Source of the DNA: Acidimicrobiales bacterium
Lineage (GTDB): Bacteria > Actinomycetota > Acidimicrobiia > Acidimicrobiales > Aldehydirespiratoraceae
Direction of reading: 5' to 3'
NCBI GenBank assembly: GCA_029246685.1
Contig: JAQWMR010000010.1
Location: 124,001-188,000, forward strand
Length of the DNA: 64,000 nucleotides
Below the pieces are notes generated by a model that made no database searches, had not been told where the DNA came from, and was given only the letters and a program-made list of their open reading frames with translations. Of this stretch, positions 31,769 to 41,095 are shown piece by piece (the stretch's first letter is position 1; the number at the start of each line of letters is the position of its first letter). The translations under genes and the position numbers were made by a program.

Positions 31769-32602
31769 CTACGGAACCGTTGCGGGCCAGGCCTGGGGGA
31801 ACTCGGGTTCGCGCAGCGGATCGCCGTCCGACATCGTTTCGTGGTGTGGCTTGGGCGTCAGTGCTCGGCTCCGAAAGGTCACTCCCTCGCCGCAGTAGCG
31901 GATCGAGATCGCTCGACGCCGCTGCGACGTGGAGTGGTTCGGGCCGGCGCCGTGGAGCGTGCGGGCGTGATGCACGATGACGTCACCGGGCTCCGCGTCG
32001 AGCCACACGATGTCGGCGTCGCCCGGATCGGCATGCAGATCGGGTACGTCCTCGCCCTCCGCTCCTGGGATGGCATCGCGGGTCACGAACAGGTTCGGTC
32101 GCCACCTGGTGTCGTCGCGGTGGCTGCCGCGGACGTAGCCCATGCCGCCCGTGTCGCGGGTGACGGGATCGAGCGGGATCCAGGTGGTGCACACCGCCTC
32201 GCCGTCCACCGAGAAGTAGGGGTGATCCTGGTGAAAGACGGTGGGCTCGAGCGTGTTGGGCTCCTTGGCGAGCACGGAGTCCTCGTACAGAAAGAGCGTG
32301 CGGGTGTCGAGCAGCGCTGCGATCAGCTCCGGGAGCGGGGACGCAGTGGCGAATCGCAGAAGGTCATCGTCGTGTCGCCAGTGGTCGACGCCGCTGCGGA
32401 AGCGGCCGCGGTCGCCGTCGGCGTCGTCACCCGTGAGGGCGGCGCCGAGCGCGGTCATGTCGGTGGTCGTGTCCTCGTTCGCCAATGCCCGCTCGACCGG
32501 CGCGTCGAGCGCGGCAACCAGATCGATGGGTAGGACGCCGCGAAGCGCCACGACCCCATCAGCGAGGAATGCGAGTCGGTCTGCCTCGTGGACGATCGAC
32601 AT
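31769..32602 (-). CDS. Phytanoyl-CoA dioxygenase (PhyH) family protein
   Basis: A 277-residue Fe(II)/2-oxoglutarate oxygenase. It opens FLADGVVALRGVLP, the usual PhyH start. The iron ligands are H124-x-D126 in VFHQDHPYF and the distal His in RTLHGAGPN, and the 2OG-binding Arg is in RRRAISIRYCG. The GDVIVHH segment also fits. Substrates of bacterial members include halogenated or hydroxylated small molecules and ectoine, so none is assigned. It begins five bases after the stop of the coiled-coil gene, so the two form an operon. Confidence 0.87.
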   Translation of the reverse strand: MSIVHEADRLAFLADGVVALRGVLPIDLVAALDAPVERALANEDTTTDMTALGAALTGDDADGDRGRFRSGVDHWRHDDDLLRFATASPLPELIAALLDTRTLFLYEDSVLAKEPNTLEPTVFHQDHPYFSVDGEAVCTTWIPLDPVTRDTGGMGYVRGSHRDDTRWRPNLFVTRDAIPGAEGEDVPDLHADPGDADIVWLDAEPGDVIVHHARTLHGAGPNHSTSQRRRAISIRYCGEGVTFRSRALTPKPHHETMSDGDPLREPEFPQAWPATVP

Positions 32603-32607
32603 CGACG

Positions 32608-32979
32608 TCAGTCGTCGCTGACGTCGTCTGCAGACGCCTCTTCAGCCGGTGCTTCCTCGGCAGTGGCCTCTTCGGCGGGAGCTTCCTCAGCTGCGGGCGC
32701 GGCCGTCTCTTCATCGGGATCTTCGCCGTCGCGAAGCTTCTTCCAGCGATCCGCGGCAGTGCGGTAGGCGGTCTCGGCCTCGGCCTTCTCCTCGGCAGAG
32801 CCGCGCTCGCCGATCTTCTTCACGAGTGCCGCGGCCTCGTCCTTGGCCCGCTCGGCCTTCTTGATCCGCTTCTCGCGCTGGGTGCGCTCGCGGTCCGCCT
32901 CGACGTACTCGTTGTAGAGAGTCAGCGCCGCGGTGGTCTCATCGTCCAGGGCAGGCGCAGGTGCTTCGGTGTCGGGCAT
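32608..32979 (-). CDS. Small charged coiled-coil protein with Ala/Glu-rich tail
   Basis: A 123-residue protein without recognised domain. Residues about 15-85 are strongly helical and charged (TLYNEYVEADRERTQREKRI, KKIGERGSAEEKAEAE), a likely coiled coil. The C-terminal 35 residues are a repeat of PAEEA/TAEEA units ending SADDVSDD. There is no signal peptide or membrane segment. The start is ATG 32979; earlier in-frame starts give residues unlike the rest. It precedes phyH in the same operon. Function unknown. Confidence 0.6.
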   Translation of the reverse strand: MPDTEAPAPALDDETTAALTLYNEYVEADRERTQREKRIKKAERAKDEAAALVKKIGERGSAEEKAEAETAYRTAADRWKKLRDGEDPDEETAAPAAEEAPAEEATAEEAPAEEASADDVSDD

Positions 32980-33025
32980 TCGACCATTCTGTCGGTTCCG
33001 AGGCCGAGAGACGACCTCGCGCCGG

Positions 33026-34219
33026 TTAAGAGTCTGGGAGACCGCGGCGCTTCTCGTCGCGGAGATCGAACGCGATCTTGGCGGCGCCGCGCGCTCCGGC
33101 GTTGGCCGCATGCTCGAGCGCATCGGTGTATCGGTCGAGCGGATAGGTAGCCGACACCATCTTGTCGAACGGCACCTTGCCCGCGAGCTCCATCGCGAGC
33201 TCGAAGCTCGTGGTCACCCGGCCGTCGCGCAGCGTCTCCGTGCCGTAGGTGTAGGTGCCGACCAGTTCGGTCTCGCGATGCCACAGGGCGGTGAGGTCGA
33301 CACTGACGACGCCCGGCATGCCGAGCATCACCACTCGACCCCGGGGCCGGCAGAGCCCGATCGCCTCGGCGATGGATGCCTCGGAGCCGACTGCGTCGAT
33401 CACCACGTCGGCGCCGCCGGACAGTCGAGATCCGATCATGAACGATCCGCTGGAGCGTCGCACGACCCGGCCCAACTCGCTGGGCGCAACGACGATGTCG
33501 GCGCCGAACTCGTCGGCAAGCGAGCGCTGCACCGGGTACTTCGCCCCGATCATGATTGATCTAGGGTCGGTGAAGTGGCGCAGCGCGGCGACGGTGGAGA
33601 GACCCATCGCTCCGGCGCCGATGACGGCGACGCTCGCGCCGTCCTCGACGTTGGCTCGCAGTGCGGCGTGGACGCCGCCGGCGACCGGTTCGATCGTGAC
33701 GGCGAGTTCGTCGCTCATCCAGTCGGGCACGTCGTGGAGCTGGCTGTCGTGCGCGACGAACTCGGTCGCCCAGCCTCCGCCGGTGCTTTCACAGAAGCCT
33801 GTCTGGATGCCTGGCTCGAGGTGCCCGCAGGTGAGATGGCGGTAGTCGTTGCCGTCCGCCGGGGCGGCGCCTTCGAACGGGAGCGGGAAGCCCCTCGCGG
33901 CGTGGCCGAGCACCGGCTCGATCACGACGCGCCGCCCGTCCGCCATGTCGCCGACGATTTCGTGCCCGGGCACGAACGGGAAGGACACGTAGTCCTCGAA
34001 GTAGCGGGAGGCGTGGCCATCGATGGTGGAGAGGTCGCTGCCGCAGATCCCGGTGAGTCGAGGCCAGACGCGGTGCCAGTCCTCGCCCGGTAGGTCTGGG
34101 GCGTCGTCATCCACGAGATCGAGCGGACCGACGGAAGCGCCGGATCCGGGCCGGAGACGCGCCGCCACCATCGCGGCCGCATAGCGGGCTTCCTTGCGAC
34201 TGAAGCGGAGCGCCTTCAC
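33026..34219 (-). CDS. Zinc-type alcohol dehydrogenase-like (MDR) oxidoreductase
   Basis: A 397-residue medium-chain dehydrogenase. LTGICGSDLSTIDG carries the catalytic-zinc Cys and FVPGHEIVGD the G-H-E motif. VAVIGAGAMGLSTVAALR is the nucleotide-binding fold, followed by DVVIDAVGSEASIAEAI. The ATG overlaps the stop of the MFS gene (ATGA), so it belongs to the DUF2889-MFS-MDR operon. A four-cysteine structural-zinc loop is not obvious. Substrate unknown. Confidence 0.87.
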   Translation of the reverse strand: MKALRFSRKEARYAAAMVAARLRPGSGASVGPLDLVDDDAPDLPGEDWHRVWPRLTGICGSDLSTIDGHASRYFEDYVSFPFVPGHEIVGDMADGRRVVIEPVLGHAARGFPLPFEGAAPADGNDYRHLTCGHLEPGIQTGFCESTGGGWATEFVAHDSQLHDVPDWMSDELAVTIEPVAGGVHAALRANVEDGASVAVIGAGAMGLSTVAALRHFTDPRSIMIGAKYPVQRSLADEFGADIVVAPSELGRVVRRSSGSFMIGSRLSGGADVVIDAVGSEASIAEAIGLCRPRGRVVMLGMPGVVSVDLTALWHRETELVGTYTYGTETLRDGRVTTSFELAMELAGKVPFDKMVSATYPLDRYTDALEHAANAGARGAAKIAFDLRDEKRRGLPDS

Positions 34220-35664
34220 GGAGCGGAGGCTACTCCCTGCCCACGGCGGCGCACGAGGTGAAGTGCGCTCAGCAGCGATCCGGCAACGACCACCGAGGTC
34301 ACGCCGATCGCGATCGCGAACCCGTCGCTGATCGACCGGAGCACATCTGCGCTGATGACCACGCCGTCGTCGTCGGACAGCAAGTCGCGGACGAGTTCGA
34401 CGTTGCCGGTGCGGGAATCGACCACGGCGAGTGTGATGGCGCCGACGATCGCGATGCCAAACGTGATCGAGAGCGTCCGGAGGAACTGGTGGGCACCGCT
34501 GAGGCGCCCCATCTCATCAGCTCGGGTGCGCGACTGGAGCAGCGCCGCACCGGTCGACGTCACCATGCCCACGCCGGCGCCGAGCCAGAAGAAGACCGCG
34601 TAGACGGCACCGAGCGGCGCATCGGCCCAGATCGTGATCGCGGTGATGATCGCCGCTGGGGTGGCGATGACCGCGCCGAGCAGCGACACCCACTCCGCCT
34701 TGTATCGGTCCTGGAGTTTGCTCGAGACCCACGCGCTCATGGACCAGCCGACGGTGAGGAACAGCACGCCGAACGCGGCAACCGAGTTGCTCTGTCCGCG
34801 GACCGTCCGAAGGTAGAGCGGCAGGAGTGAATTGGCGCCCACGCCGCCCGCGAGCACGGCCATCGACGTCAGGTGGACTGACCGGTACCGGCTGTCGATC
34901 AGGTGCGGGATGCGCACGACCGGATCCGGCGTTCGTCGACTCCAACGCAGGTAGAGGGGAACAGTCACGAGCAGGATCGCCAGAGCGACCGCGATCATGA
35001 CCAGCTGATAGGAGGCGCAGGCCAGCGCCGCGGTGGTGATCACCGCGACGAGCGCGATGCCGCGACGGTCGGCGCGCTGGTGCGTCGCGGCGGCGTGCCG
35101 GTCGGGGATCCGATTCCAGCCGGCGACAGCGGCAACGGCGGTGACCGGGATGTTGACGAGAAAGATTCCGCGCCAGCCGACGGTCGCGACGAGCACGGCA
35201 GCAATTGCGGGCCCGGCCACACCCATGACCCCCCATACGGCCGATGTCATCGCGAACGCTCGGGGACGCAGCACCTCGGGAATCGCGAGCCCGATGCTCG
35301 CGACACCGACCGTCATGATCGCGCCGGCGAAGATGCCCTGAACGGCGCGCGCGCCGAGCAGCGCGGGCATGGTCGGTGACGCCGCGACGGCGATCGACGC
35401 CACGATGAAGCCGATCGCGGCAACGCGAAACACTCGCCGCGCTCCGAAGCTGTCGACGACGGGGCCGGCGGCGAGGATCGCCACTGCGGATGTCAGGAGT
35501 TCGATGGTGATGACGAACGTCAGCAGCGAGATCGATCCGAGGTCGTCGCCGATGTCGGGGAGCGCCGCGGCCGCCGACAGATTGTTGTAGGACGCGATGC
35601 CGATGACCGTCAGGAGGGCGACGATGAGCGGCCTCCGACCATCGCCGGCGAGACGAGCGGTCAT
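34216..35664 (-). CDS. MFS transporter (DHA2-like drug/solute exporter)
   Basis: A 482-residue integral membrane protein with 12 to 14 hydrophobic helices. The early GPVVDSFGARRVFRVAAIGF matches the conserved loop between helices 2 and 3 (G-x-x-x-D-x-x-G-R-R/K). LLGARAVQGIFAGAIMTVGV matches helix 4 and AVWGVMGVAGPAIAAVLV matches the motif C region of exporters. Family members export drugs, dyes or metabolites by proton antiport. Its ATG overlaps the stop of DUF2889 (ATGA) and its own stop overlaps the MDR start. Confidence 0.9.
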   Translation of the reverse strand: MTARLAGDGRRPLIVALLTVIGIASYNNLSAAAALPDIGDDLGSISLLTFVITIELLTSAVAILAAGPVVDSFGARRVFRVAAIGFIVASIAVAASPTMPALLGARAVQGIFAGAIMTVGVASIGLAIPEVLRPRAFAMTSAVWGVMGVAGPAIAAVLVATVGWRGIFLVNIPVTAVAAVAGWNRIPDRHAAATHQRADRRGIALVAVITTAALACASYQLVMIAVALAILLVTVPLYLRWSRRTPDPVVRIPHLIDSRYRSVHLTSMAVLAGGVGANSLLPLYLRTVRGQSNSVAAFGVLFLTVGWSMSAWVSSKLQDRYKAEWVSLLGAVIATPAAIITAITIWADAPLGAVYAVFFWLGAGVGMVTSTGAALLQSRTRADEMGRLSGAHQFLRTLSITFGIAIVGAITLAVVDSRTGNVELVRDLLSDDDGVVISADVLRSISDGFAIAIGVTSVVVAGSLLSALHLVRRRGQGVASAP

Positions 35665-36488
35665 GACCGACGAGCGTCGAAGTCGGCCAGGAGGAGCTCC
35701 GGCCGATCGGTGAAGTCACGCCCAGAGCCCTTGGAGCGGATCGCCAGTGGAGCGTTCTGCGGCTGGAACGAGTGACAGATCTCATTCATCACATCGATCA
35801 GCGGCGCGGCCGAATCCATCTCGTCGAGATCGGCCTCTCGGCCGCGGGCGATGTCGCAGGCGCGGCGCAGCGCCACGGCGGCCTCACCGATCTCCGCATC
35901 GAGGTGCTCCGCCGCCCAGGGGATGAAGCGGGTCCACAGCGGCGCGTCGATCCAGTCGGACGGGCCGAGGACGGTGCGGTCGCGCAGATGCCAGTCGAGC
36001 AGGAGTTCACCGTCCCGCCAGAGCCGGGCATGACGCTCAGCGGTCTCCGGGTGCGGGTCGTCGACGGCCATGTCGTAGATGCGATCGCCGTCGATCCCGC
36101 GGGCTGTGTGCGTGACGATGAGCCCGGCGAGGTCGAACATGTGGGTGCAGTTCTTCCTGGCATCGAGCGCAGCCAGGGCAAGCGGACCGGTGCGCAGCGG
36201 GGCCCCGACCAGCGCCTGGATCGGCTCGCCGGCCGTCAGACACATCGTCCACGGAGCCCGCACTCCCGACCCGTCGACCGCCGTGACCGCGGAACCATCG
36301 TGATCGAGCTCGACCCGGAAGTGATGGAAGTCGTCCTCGAGTTCGCCGCCCGCATGAGCTCCTTCGAGTCGCACGATCACGCGACGCCGGTAGACGCCCT
36401 CGCCCCCTGGGCGGGTGGTGGCCCGCGGCGTGTCATCGGCCCGGTCGAAGACCGGACGGGCGTCGCGAGGCGGCGGGGCGGATGGCAC
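35661..36488 (-). CDS. DUF2889 family protein
   Basis: A 275-residue protein. The N-terminal half reads RRRVIVRLEGA, FRVELDHDGSAVTAVDGSG, RAPWTMCLTAGEPIQALVG, then ALDARKNCTHMFDLAGL, which is the DUF2889 pattern with conserved R-A-P-W-x-x-C and N-C-T-H. The second half has YDMAVDDP, a WHLRDRTVL strand and a helical end mentioning DVMNEICHSF. The Cys and His residues suggest metal or cofactor binding; the role is unknown. It is first in an operon with an exporter and an oxidoreductase. GTG 36488 has TAGGTT six bases upstream. Confidence 0.75.
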   Translation of the reverse strand: MPSAPPPRDARPVFDRADDTPRATTRPGGEGVYRRRVIVRLEGAHAGGELEDDFHHFRVELDHDGSAVTAVDGSGVRAPWTMCLTAGEPIQALVGAPLRTGPLALAALDARKNCTHMFDLAGLIVTHTARGIDGDRIYDMAVDDPHPETAERHARLWRDGELLLDWHLRDRTVLGPSDWIDAPLWTRFIPWAAEHLDAEIGEAAVALRRACDIARGREADLDEMDSAAPLIDVMNEICHSFQPQNAPLAIRSKGSGRDFTDRPELLLADFDARRS

Positions 36489-36494
36489 GACGGC

Positions 36495-36500
36495 AACCTA
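36495..36500 (-). promoter_or_regulatory. Leaderless -10 (TAGGTT) for the DUF2889 operon
   Basis: TAGGTT on the minus strand, six bases before the GTG at 36488. Confidence 0.45.
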
Positions 36501-36600
36501 CCGGCGATGGTGTCGAGTCTCGGCAACGCCGAAACTTGCGCTGCGGGGCGAAGCAGCGGATCGTGTGGATTCACGCGCACTGATCCGAGAGGCTCCGCCG

Positions 36601-38754
36601 ATGACCATCGCCATTTCCGACGACCATCTCCTGCTGGCCGAGACAGCAGCTGACCTTCTCGCGAGCCGCGACGCGCTCGCCGCGAATCGGGCCCTGCTGA
36701 ACGGAGCCGACGACACGCTCCCGGAGTTCTGGAATGAGGTCGCGGAGCTCGGATGGCTGGGCATTCACCTCGGCGAGGACGTCGGCGGTTCGGGCTTCGG
36801 GATCGAGGAACTCGTCGTCCTGTGCGAAGAGCTCGGTGCGGCAGTCGCGCCGGGTCCGTTCGCACCGACGGTCATCGCGAGCGCACTTGTCGACCGCGCC
36901 TCAGACGACGAGATCCGCGCAAGCCTGCTCCCGTCGCTCGCCGACGGATCGGCGGTCGCCGGCCTCGGCATCGGCGGAAGCGTCACGCTCGATGGCGACC
37001 GAGCGAGCGGCAGCTGCGAGACCGTCCTTTCGGCGGGCCTCGCCGACCAGATCGTGGTGGCCGTCGGCGACGACGTCGCGATCGTCGCGGCGGGTGACGG
37101 CGTCTCCATCGAGGTGCCGCCGAACCTCGACCCGAGTCGCCCCGCGGCCCGCGTCACCTTCGACGCGGCGCCCGCGGTCGTGCTCGCCGGCGCCGCGCCG
37201 CTCTTGACCGACCTGACCCGTCTGCTGTTGTCCGCGGAGGCCGTCGGAGTCTCGCGGGAGTGCACGCGTCTGGCCGCCGACTACGCCCGTGAGCGTCAAC
37301 AGTTCGGCCGCGTGATCGGCACGTTCCAGGCAGTGAAGCACCACTGCGCCAACATGGCGGTCGCATCCGAACTCGCCGTTGCGAATGTCTGGGACGCCGC
37401 ACGCGCCGCTGAGACGGGCGGTGCCCAGTTCTCGCTGGCGGCCTCGACCGCTGCGGTTCTGGCCGCGGAGGCGGCGGATCTGTGCGCCAATCTCAACACC
37501 CAGGTGCACGGCGGGATCGCCATGACCTGGGAGGCCGACGCACACCTGTTCATGCGTCGAGCCAGTGTGTTGCAGCACTTACTCGGTCCGGCGACTGCCG
37601 CGGCCGACGCAACGCAGCTCAACGCCGACGGTGTCGATCGCGGCAACTCGATCGAGCTACCCGACGAGGCCGAGGCTCACCGGGCCGAGGTTCGTGCGTT
37701 CGTCGAGACTCTCGACGGACTCGACGACGATGCGCGCAAGGAGCGGCTCCTCGAGACCGGCTACGCGGTCCCGAACTGGCCGACCCCGTACGGGCGCGCC
37801 GCCGGTGCGATCGAACAGCTGGTGATCGAAGAGGAATTCCGTGCGGCAGGGGTCCGCCAGCCCGCGCTCGGGATCACCGGGTGGAACATCCTGACGATCA
37901 TCGGCCATGGCACGGACGATCAACGCAAGCGCTGGGTCATGCCGGCCCTTCGTCAGGACGTGAGCTGGTGCCAGCTCTTCAGCGAGCCCGACGCTGGCTC
38001 CGACGCGGCCGGCATCAAGACCCGCGGAACCCGCGTCGAGGGTGGCTGGTTGGTCACGGGTCAGAAGGTCTGGACGTCCGGAGCGCAGGCCTCCGGCATG
38101 GGCTTCGCGACAGTACGCACGAACCCCGACGTCAAGAAGCACGACGGCATCACGATGATGGCGATCGACATGCACGCGGAGGGCGTGGAGGTCCGGCCGC
38201 TCGTGATGACGACGGGGCACGAAGGCTTCAACGAGGTCTTCTTCGACGAGGTGTTCGTCGCCGACGACGATGTCGTCGGCCCGGAAGACGGCGGCTGGGC
38301 CGTCGCTCGGGCAACGCTCGGCTTCGAAAGCGTGAGCATCGGCGGCGGTCGCTCCACGATGTCGGTTCCGCCTGCAGAACTCGTGCGGCAGTATCACGAG
38401 ACGCCCGAGCGGCTCCCCGGTGGCCCCGAACGGCTCGGCCGGTTCCTCGCTCTCGATCGGGCAATCGCGCTCTTGAATCTCCGCGCCGCTCATCGAGCCG
38501 TCGCCGGTGGCGAGCCCGGTCCGGAGGGCGCGATGACGAAGCTCGTGCTCTCGGAGATCGGCCATGAGTCCGTGGCGATCTCCACGTGCCTCGCCGGACC
38601 GGAGAGCCTCTATCTCCAGGGACGAGGTGCGATCGCTGGTCCGATGATGCTGATGCACCGCGGGATGTCGATCGCCGGTGGCACTTCGGAAGTGAAGCGA
38701 AACCAGATCGGTGAGCGGATCCTCGGTCTTCCGAGGGATCCCCTCATCAAGTGA
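36601..38754 (+). CDS. Double-domain acyl-CoA dehydrogenase (FadE34-like)
   Basis: A 717-residue protein made of two fused acyl-CoA dehydrogenase domains, about 1-340 and 360-717. Domain one has LGIHLGEDVGGSGFGIEELV, YARERQQFGRVIGTFQAVKH and NTQVHGGIAMTWEADAHLF (Glu in the TWE position). Domain two has WCQLFSEPDAGSDAAGIKTR, WTSGAQASGMGF, and SIAGGTSEVKRNQIGERIL; there Gly replaces the Glu of the usual Y-E-G-T. This architecture and length match FadE34-type enzymes acting on sterol side-chain CoA esters in mycobacteria, where the pair forms one active site. Direct proof of steroid use is lacking. Confidence 0.9.
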   Translation: MTIAISDDHLLLAETAADLLASRDALAANRALLNGADDTLPEFWNEVAELGWLGIHLGEDVGGSGFGIEELVVLCEELGAAVAPGPFAPTVIASALVDRASDDEIRASLLPSLADGSAVAGLGIGGSVTLDGDRASGSCETVLSAGLADQIVVAVGDDVAIVAAGDGVSIEVPPNLDPSRPAARVTFDAAPAVVLAGAAPLLTDLTRLLLSAEAVGVSRECTRLAADYARERQQFGRVIGTFQAVKHHCANMAVASELAVANVWDAARAAETGGAQFSLAASTAAVLAAEAADLCANLNTQVHGGIAMTWEADAHLFMRRASVLQHLLGPATAAADATQLNADGVDRGNSIELPDEAEAHRAEVRAFVETLDGLDDDARKERLLETGYAVPNWPTPYGRAAGAIEQLVIEEEFRAAGVRQPALGITGWNILTIIGHGTDDQRKRWVMPALRQDVSWCQLFSEPDAGSDAAGIKTRGTRVEGGWLVTGQKVWTSGAQASGMGFATVRTNPDVKKHDGITMMAIDMHAEGVEVRPLVMTTGHEGFNEVFFDEVFVADDDVVGPEDGGWAVARATLGFESVSIGGGRSTMSVPPAELVRQYHETPERLPGGPERLGRFLALDRAIALLNLRAAHRAVAGGEPGPEGAMTKLVLSEIGHESVAISTCLAGPESLYLQGRGAIAGPMMLMHRGMSIAGGTSEVKRNQIGERILGLPRDPLIK

Positions 38755-39189
38755 TCAGCCTTTGCGGCGGAGGCGGATGACCGGGATCTCCCGCTCGACG
38801 GCCGCTTGGTACTCGCCGAAACGGGGGAGCGCGGTGGTCATCGCGGTGTAGGCGCGCTCGCGTTCGTCGCCTTCGAGCACCGTTGCCGTCGCGGCAAAGC
38901 TCTCCGTTCCCACCTCGATCTCAACGCCGGGGTTCGCAACCAGGTTGAAGTACCACTGCGGATGCGTCGGCTGGCCGCCGGCGGAGGCGAACACGATGAA
39001 GTCATCGTCTAGTGGGGTGTAGGACAACGGCGACGTGAGCCGGCGCCCGGACCTCGCGCCGGTCACCGTGAGCAGAAGCATCGGGTTGCCCTCGAATCCG
39101 CCGCCACACTTCCCTTTGTTCGCCCTGAACTCCTCGACGACCGAACGGTTGTAGTCGAGCAGCATCTCGTGAAGGTCGTCATCTGCCAT
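38755..39189 (-). CDS. F420-dependent nitroreductase/quinone reductase (DDN family)
   Basis: A 144-residue split-barrel protein. FEGNPMLLLTVTGARSGRRLTSPLSYTPLDDDFIVFASAGG is the family core (the T-G-x-x-S-G-x-x-R-x-x-P-L pattern), followed by HPQWYFNLVANPGVEIEVG and a closing IPVIRLRRKG. These enzymes use reduced deazaflavin F420 to reduce quinones or nitro compounds. It is tail to tail with the acyl-CoA dehydrogenase (no gap) and divergent from the LLM oxidoreductase at 39255. Confidence 0.88.
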   Translation of the reverse strand: MADDDLHEMLLDYNRSVVEEFRANKGKCGGGFEGNPMLLLTVTGARSGRRLTSPLSYTPLDDDFIVFASAGGQPTHPQWYFNLVANPGVEIEVGTESFAATATVLEGDERERAYTAMTTALPRFGEYQAAVEREIPVIRLRRKG

Positions 39190-39241
39190 CCACTGTTGCT
39201 ACCACTCGGGTGTCGCTTCTGTCCCCGGCGAGTCACAGCAC

Positions 39242-39247
39242 TAGGGT
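39242..39247 (+). promoter_or_regulatory. Leaderless -10 (TAGGGT) for the LLM oxidoreductase
   Basis: TAGGGT then seven bases then ATG 39255. It starts the three-gene LLM-ECH-ECH transcript. Confidence 0.5.
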
Positions 39248-39254
39248 CCGACGC

Positions 39255-40304
39255 ATGAAGCTCGGCTACGGACTCGACCTCTATCGCGCCGCGAAACTCG
39301 ACGTCCCGATCGACACGATCAGGCTCATCGAGGGCCTCGGCTATCACTCCGTGTGGACCGCAGAGGCATACGGCTGCGACGCGATGACGCCGCTGGCGTA
39401 CATCGCGGCTCACACCAACCGGATCAAGCTCGCGACGGGAATCGTTCAGATCGCGGCGCGCACGCCTGCGGCTACCGCCATGCAGGCGATGACCATCGAC
39501 GCACTGGCCGGTGGCGGCCGTGTGATCGTCGGGCTCGGCGTGTCCGGTCCACAGATCGTCGAGGGCTGGTACGGCCAGCCGTGGGGATCGCCTGTGAAAC
39601 GGCTCCGTGACTATGTGGCCATCATGCGCAAGGTGATCGATCGCGAGGGGCCGGTCACCCACGATGGCGCCGAGATCTCGCTGCCGTACGAAGGGCCCGG
39701 TTCGATCGGGCAGGGCAAGGCGCTCAAGTCGATCCTGCACCCGGCCGGCCCGATCGAGATCTGGATCGCGGCGGGCGCGCCGCTCAACACCGCGCTGACC
39801 GCGGAGATCTGCGACGGCTGGCTGCCCATGGGCTACGGCTCGGATGGCTGGGAGATCCACGGGCCCAACCTCGAGAAGGGGTGGGCGCGCCGCGGCGGTC
39901 GCCCGGACGACTTCGACATCATGGGCGGCATCACCATCGAGATCACCGACGACGTGAAGTCGGCAATCGATGCGAAGAAGCCGCTCACCGGCATGTATGT
40001 CGGGGGGATGGGAAGCGAGTCGAAGAACTTCCACAAGGAGGCGATGGCGCGCCGCGGCTACCCCGAGGAGGCCCAGCGGATCCAGGATCTCTGGCTCGCC
40101 GGAAAGAAGGACGAGGCGATCGCCGCCGTGCCTGATGAGTACATCGACGCCGGTTCGCTCTTCGGTACCGCTGATCGGATCCGAAGTCGTTGGACGGAGG
40201 TGATCCCTGAGGGCGTGACAGGTCTCACGGTGCGAACCGAAACGCACGAGGGGCTCGAGCTTGCGGCCGAGTTGGCCGGCACCCGCGACACGGGAGGCGA
40301 GTGA
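39255..40304 (+). CDS. LLM-class F420-dependent oxidoreductase
   Basis: A 349-residue luciferase-like TIM barrel. IRLIEGLGYHSVWTAEAYG and DAMTPLAYIAAHTNRIKLATGI are the N-terminal signature; RTPAATAMQAMTIDALAGGGRVIVGLGVSGP follows with the conserved G-R-x-x-x-G-L-G-x-S-G-P motif of F420-dependent members. A C-terminal GLTVRTETHEGLE completes it. It is likely a dehydrogenase or reductase of an acyl-CoA or steroid-like substrate, inferred from the neighbouring hydratases. Its stop overlaps the next start. Confidence 0.9.
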   Translation: MKLGYGLDLYRAAKLDVPIDTIRLIEGLGYHSVWTAEAYGCDAMTPLAYIAAHTNRIKLATGIVQIAARTPAATAMQAMTIDALAGGGRVIVGLGVSGPQIVEGWYGQPWGSPVKRLRDYVAIMRKVIDREGPVTHDGAEISLPYEGPGSIGQGKALKSILHPAGPIEIWIAAGAPLNTALTAEICDGWLPMGYGSDGWEIHGPNLEKGWARRGGRPDDFDIMGGITIEITDDVKSAIDAKKPLTGMYVGGMGSESKNFHKEAMARRGYPEEAQRIQDLWLAGKKDEAIAAVPDEYIDAGSLFGTADRIRSRWTEVIPEGVTGLTVRTETHEGLELAAELAGTRDTGGE

Positions 40305-41092
40305 TGGCCGAGCAGCTGGTGACCGTCGAGAAGGTTGCGCCGCTTGTCCGCTACGTCACGCTCAATCGGCCCGAGAAGCGGAACGCGATCTCCACGCCTA
40401 TGCGGGCGCAGCTCTTCGAGACGCTGCAGGCCCACGACAACGACGCCGATGTCCGCGTGTCGATCGTCCGCGGCGCCGGCGTGTGTTTCTCGTCCGGCTA
40501 CGACCTCGGCAGTTCGTTGATGGACGACCCGCCGTATCCGTCGGCGCCCGGTGACGGCCAGTGGGCCCGCCAGGCAACCGACGGTTGGTTCGGCATCTGG
40601 GATCTAGCGAAGCCCGTGATCGCTCAGGTCCACGGCTACGCGATGGCGGGGGCGACCGAACTAGCGTCGGCCTGCGACCTCGTCTACGTCGCGGACGACG
40701 CGCAGATCTCCTACCCGGTCGTGCGGGTGGCGTCGCCTCCGGACTGGCAGTACCACGAGCCGCTGATGGGCATGCGCCACGCCATGGAGACGATGCTCAC
40801 CGGCGACGGCATGGACGGCATCGAAGCCATGCGCCGGGGGTGGGCCAACCGCTCCTACCCGGCGGAACAGCTCGAGGCAGAGGTGTTGGCGGTGGCGGAG
40901 CGAATCGCCGGGGTCGCCGGCGATCTGTCGCAGATCGTGAAGCGCATGGTGCATCGCCAGTTCGATGTGCAGGGCGGACGCGCGGCAATGCGCGCCGGGC
41001 AGGAGTTCCAGGCCTTGGCCGGCCATCAGGCATCGGTCGAGGCGTTCAAGGCCGATCCGCTGGCCGCAATGAAGAAGACCGTGAAGGAGTAG
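40304..41092 (+). CDS. Enoyl-CoA hydratase/isomerase family protein (first copy)
   Basis: A 262-residue crotonase-fold protein with LNRPEKRNAISTPMRAQLFE, the oxyanion-hole segment VRGAGVCFSSGYDLGS, and AKPVIAQVHGYAMAGATELASACDLVYVADDAQI. In canonical hydratases the two catalytic Glu lie in the second and following loops; at the second position this protein has SPPDWQYHEPLMG. It could be hydratase, isomerase or hydrolase. ATG 40304 overlaps the TGA of the LLM gene and follows GGGAGG by six bases; GTG 40301 is the alternative. Three bases separate its stop from the next gene. Confidence 0.88.
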   Translation: MAEQLVTVEKVAPLVRYVTLNRPEKRNAISTPMRAQLFETLQAHDNDADVRVSIVRGAGVCFSSGYDLGSSLMDDPPYPSAPGDGQWARQATDGWFGIWDLAKPVIAQVHGYAMAGATELASACDLVYVADDAQISYPVVRVASPPDWQYHEPLMGMRHAMETMLTGDGMDGIEAMRRGWANRSYPAEQLEAEVLAVAERIAGVAGDLSQIVKRMVHRQFDVQGGRAAMRAGQEFQALAGHQASVEAFKADPLAAMKKTVKE

Positions 41093-41095
41093 CGA

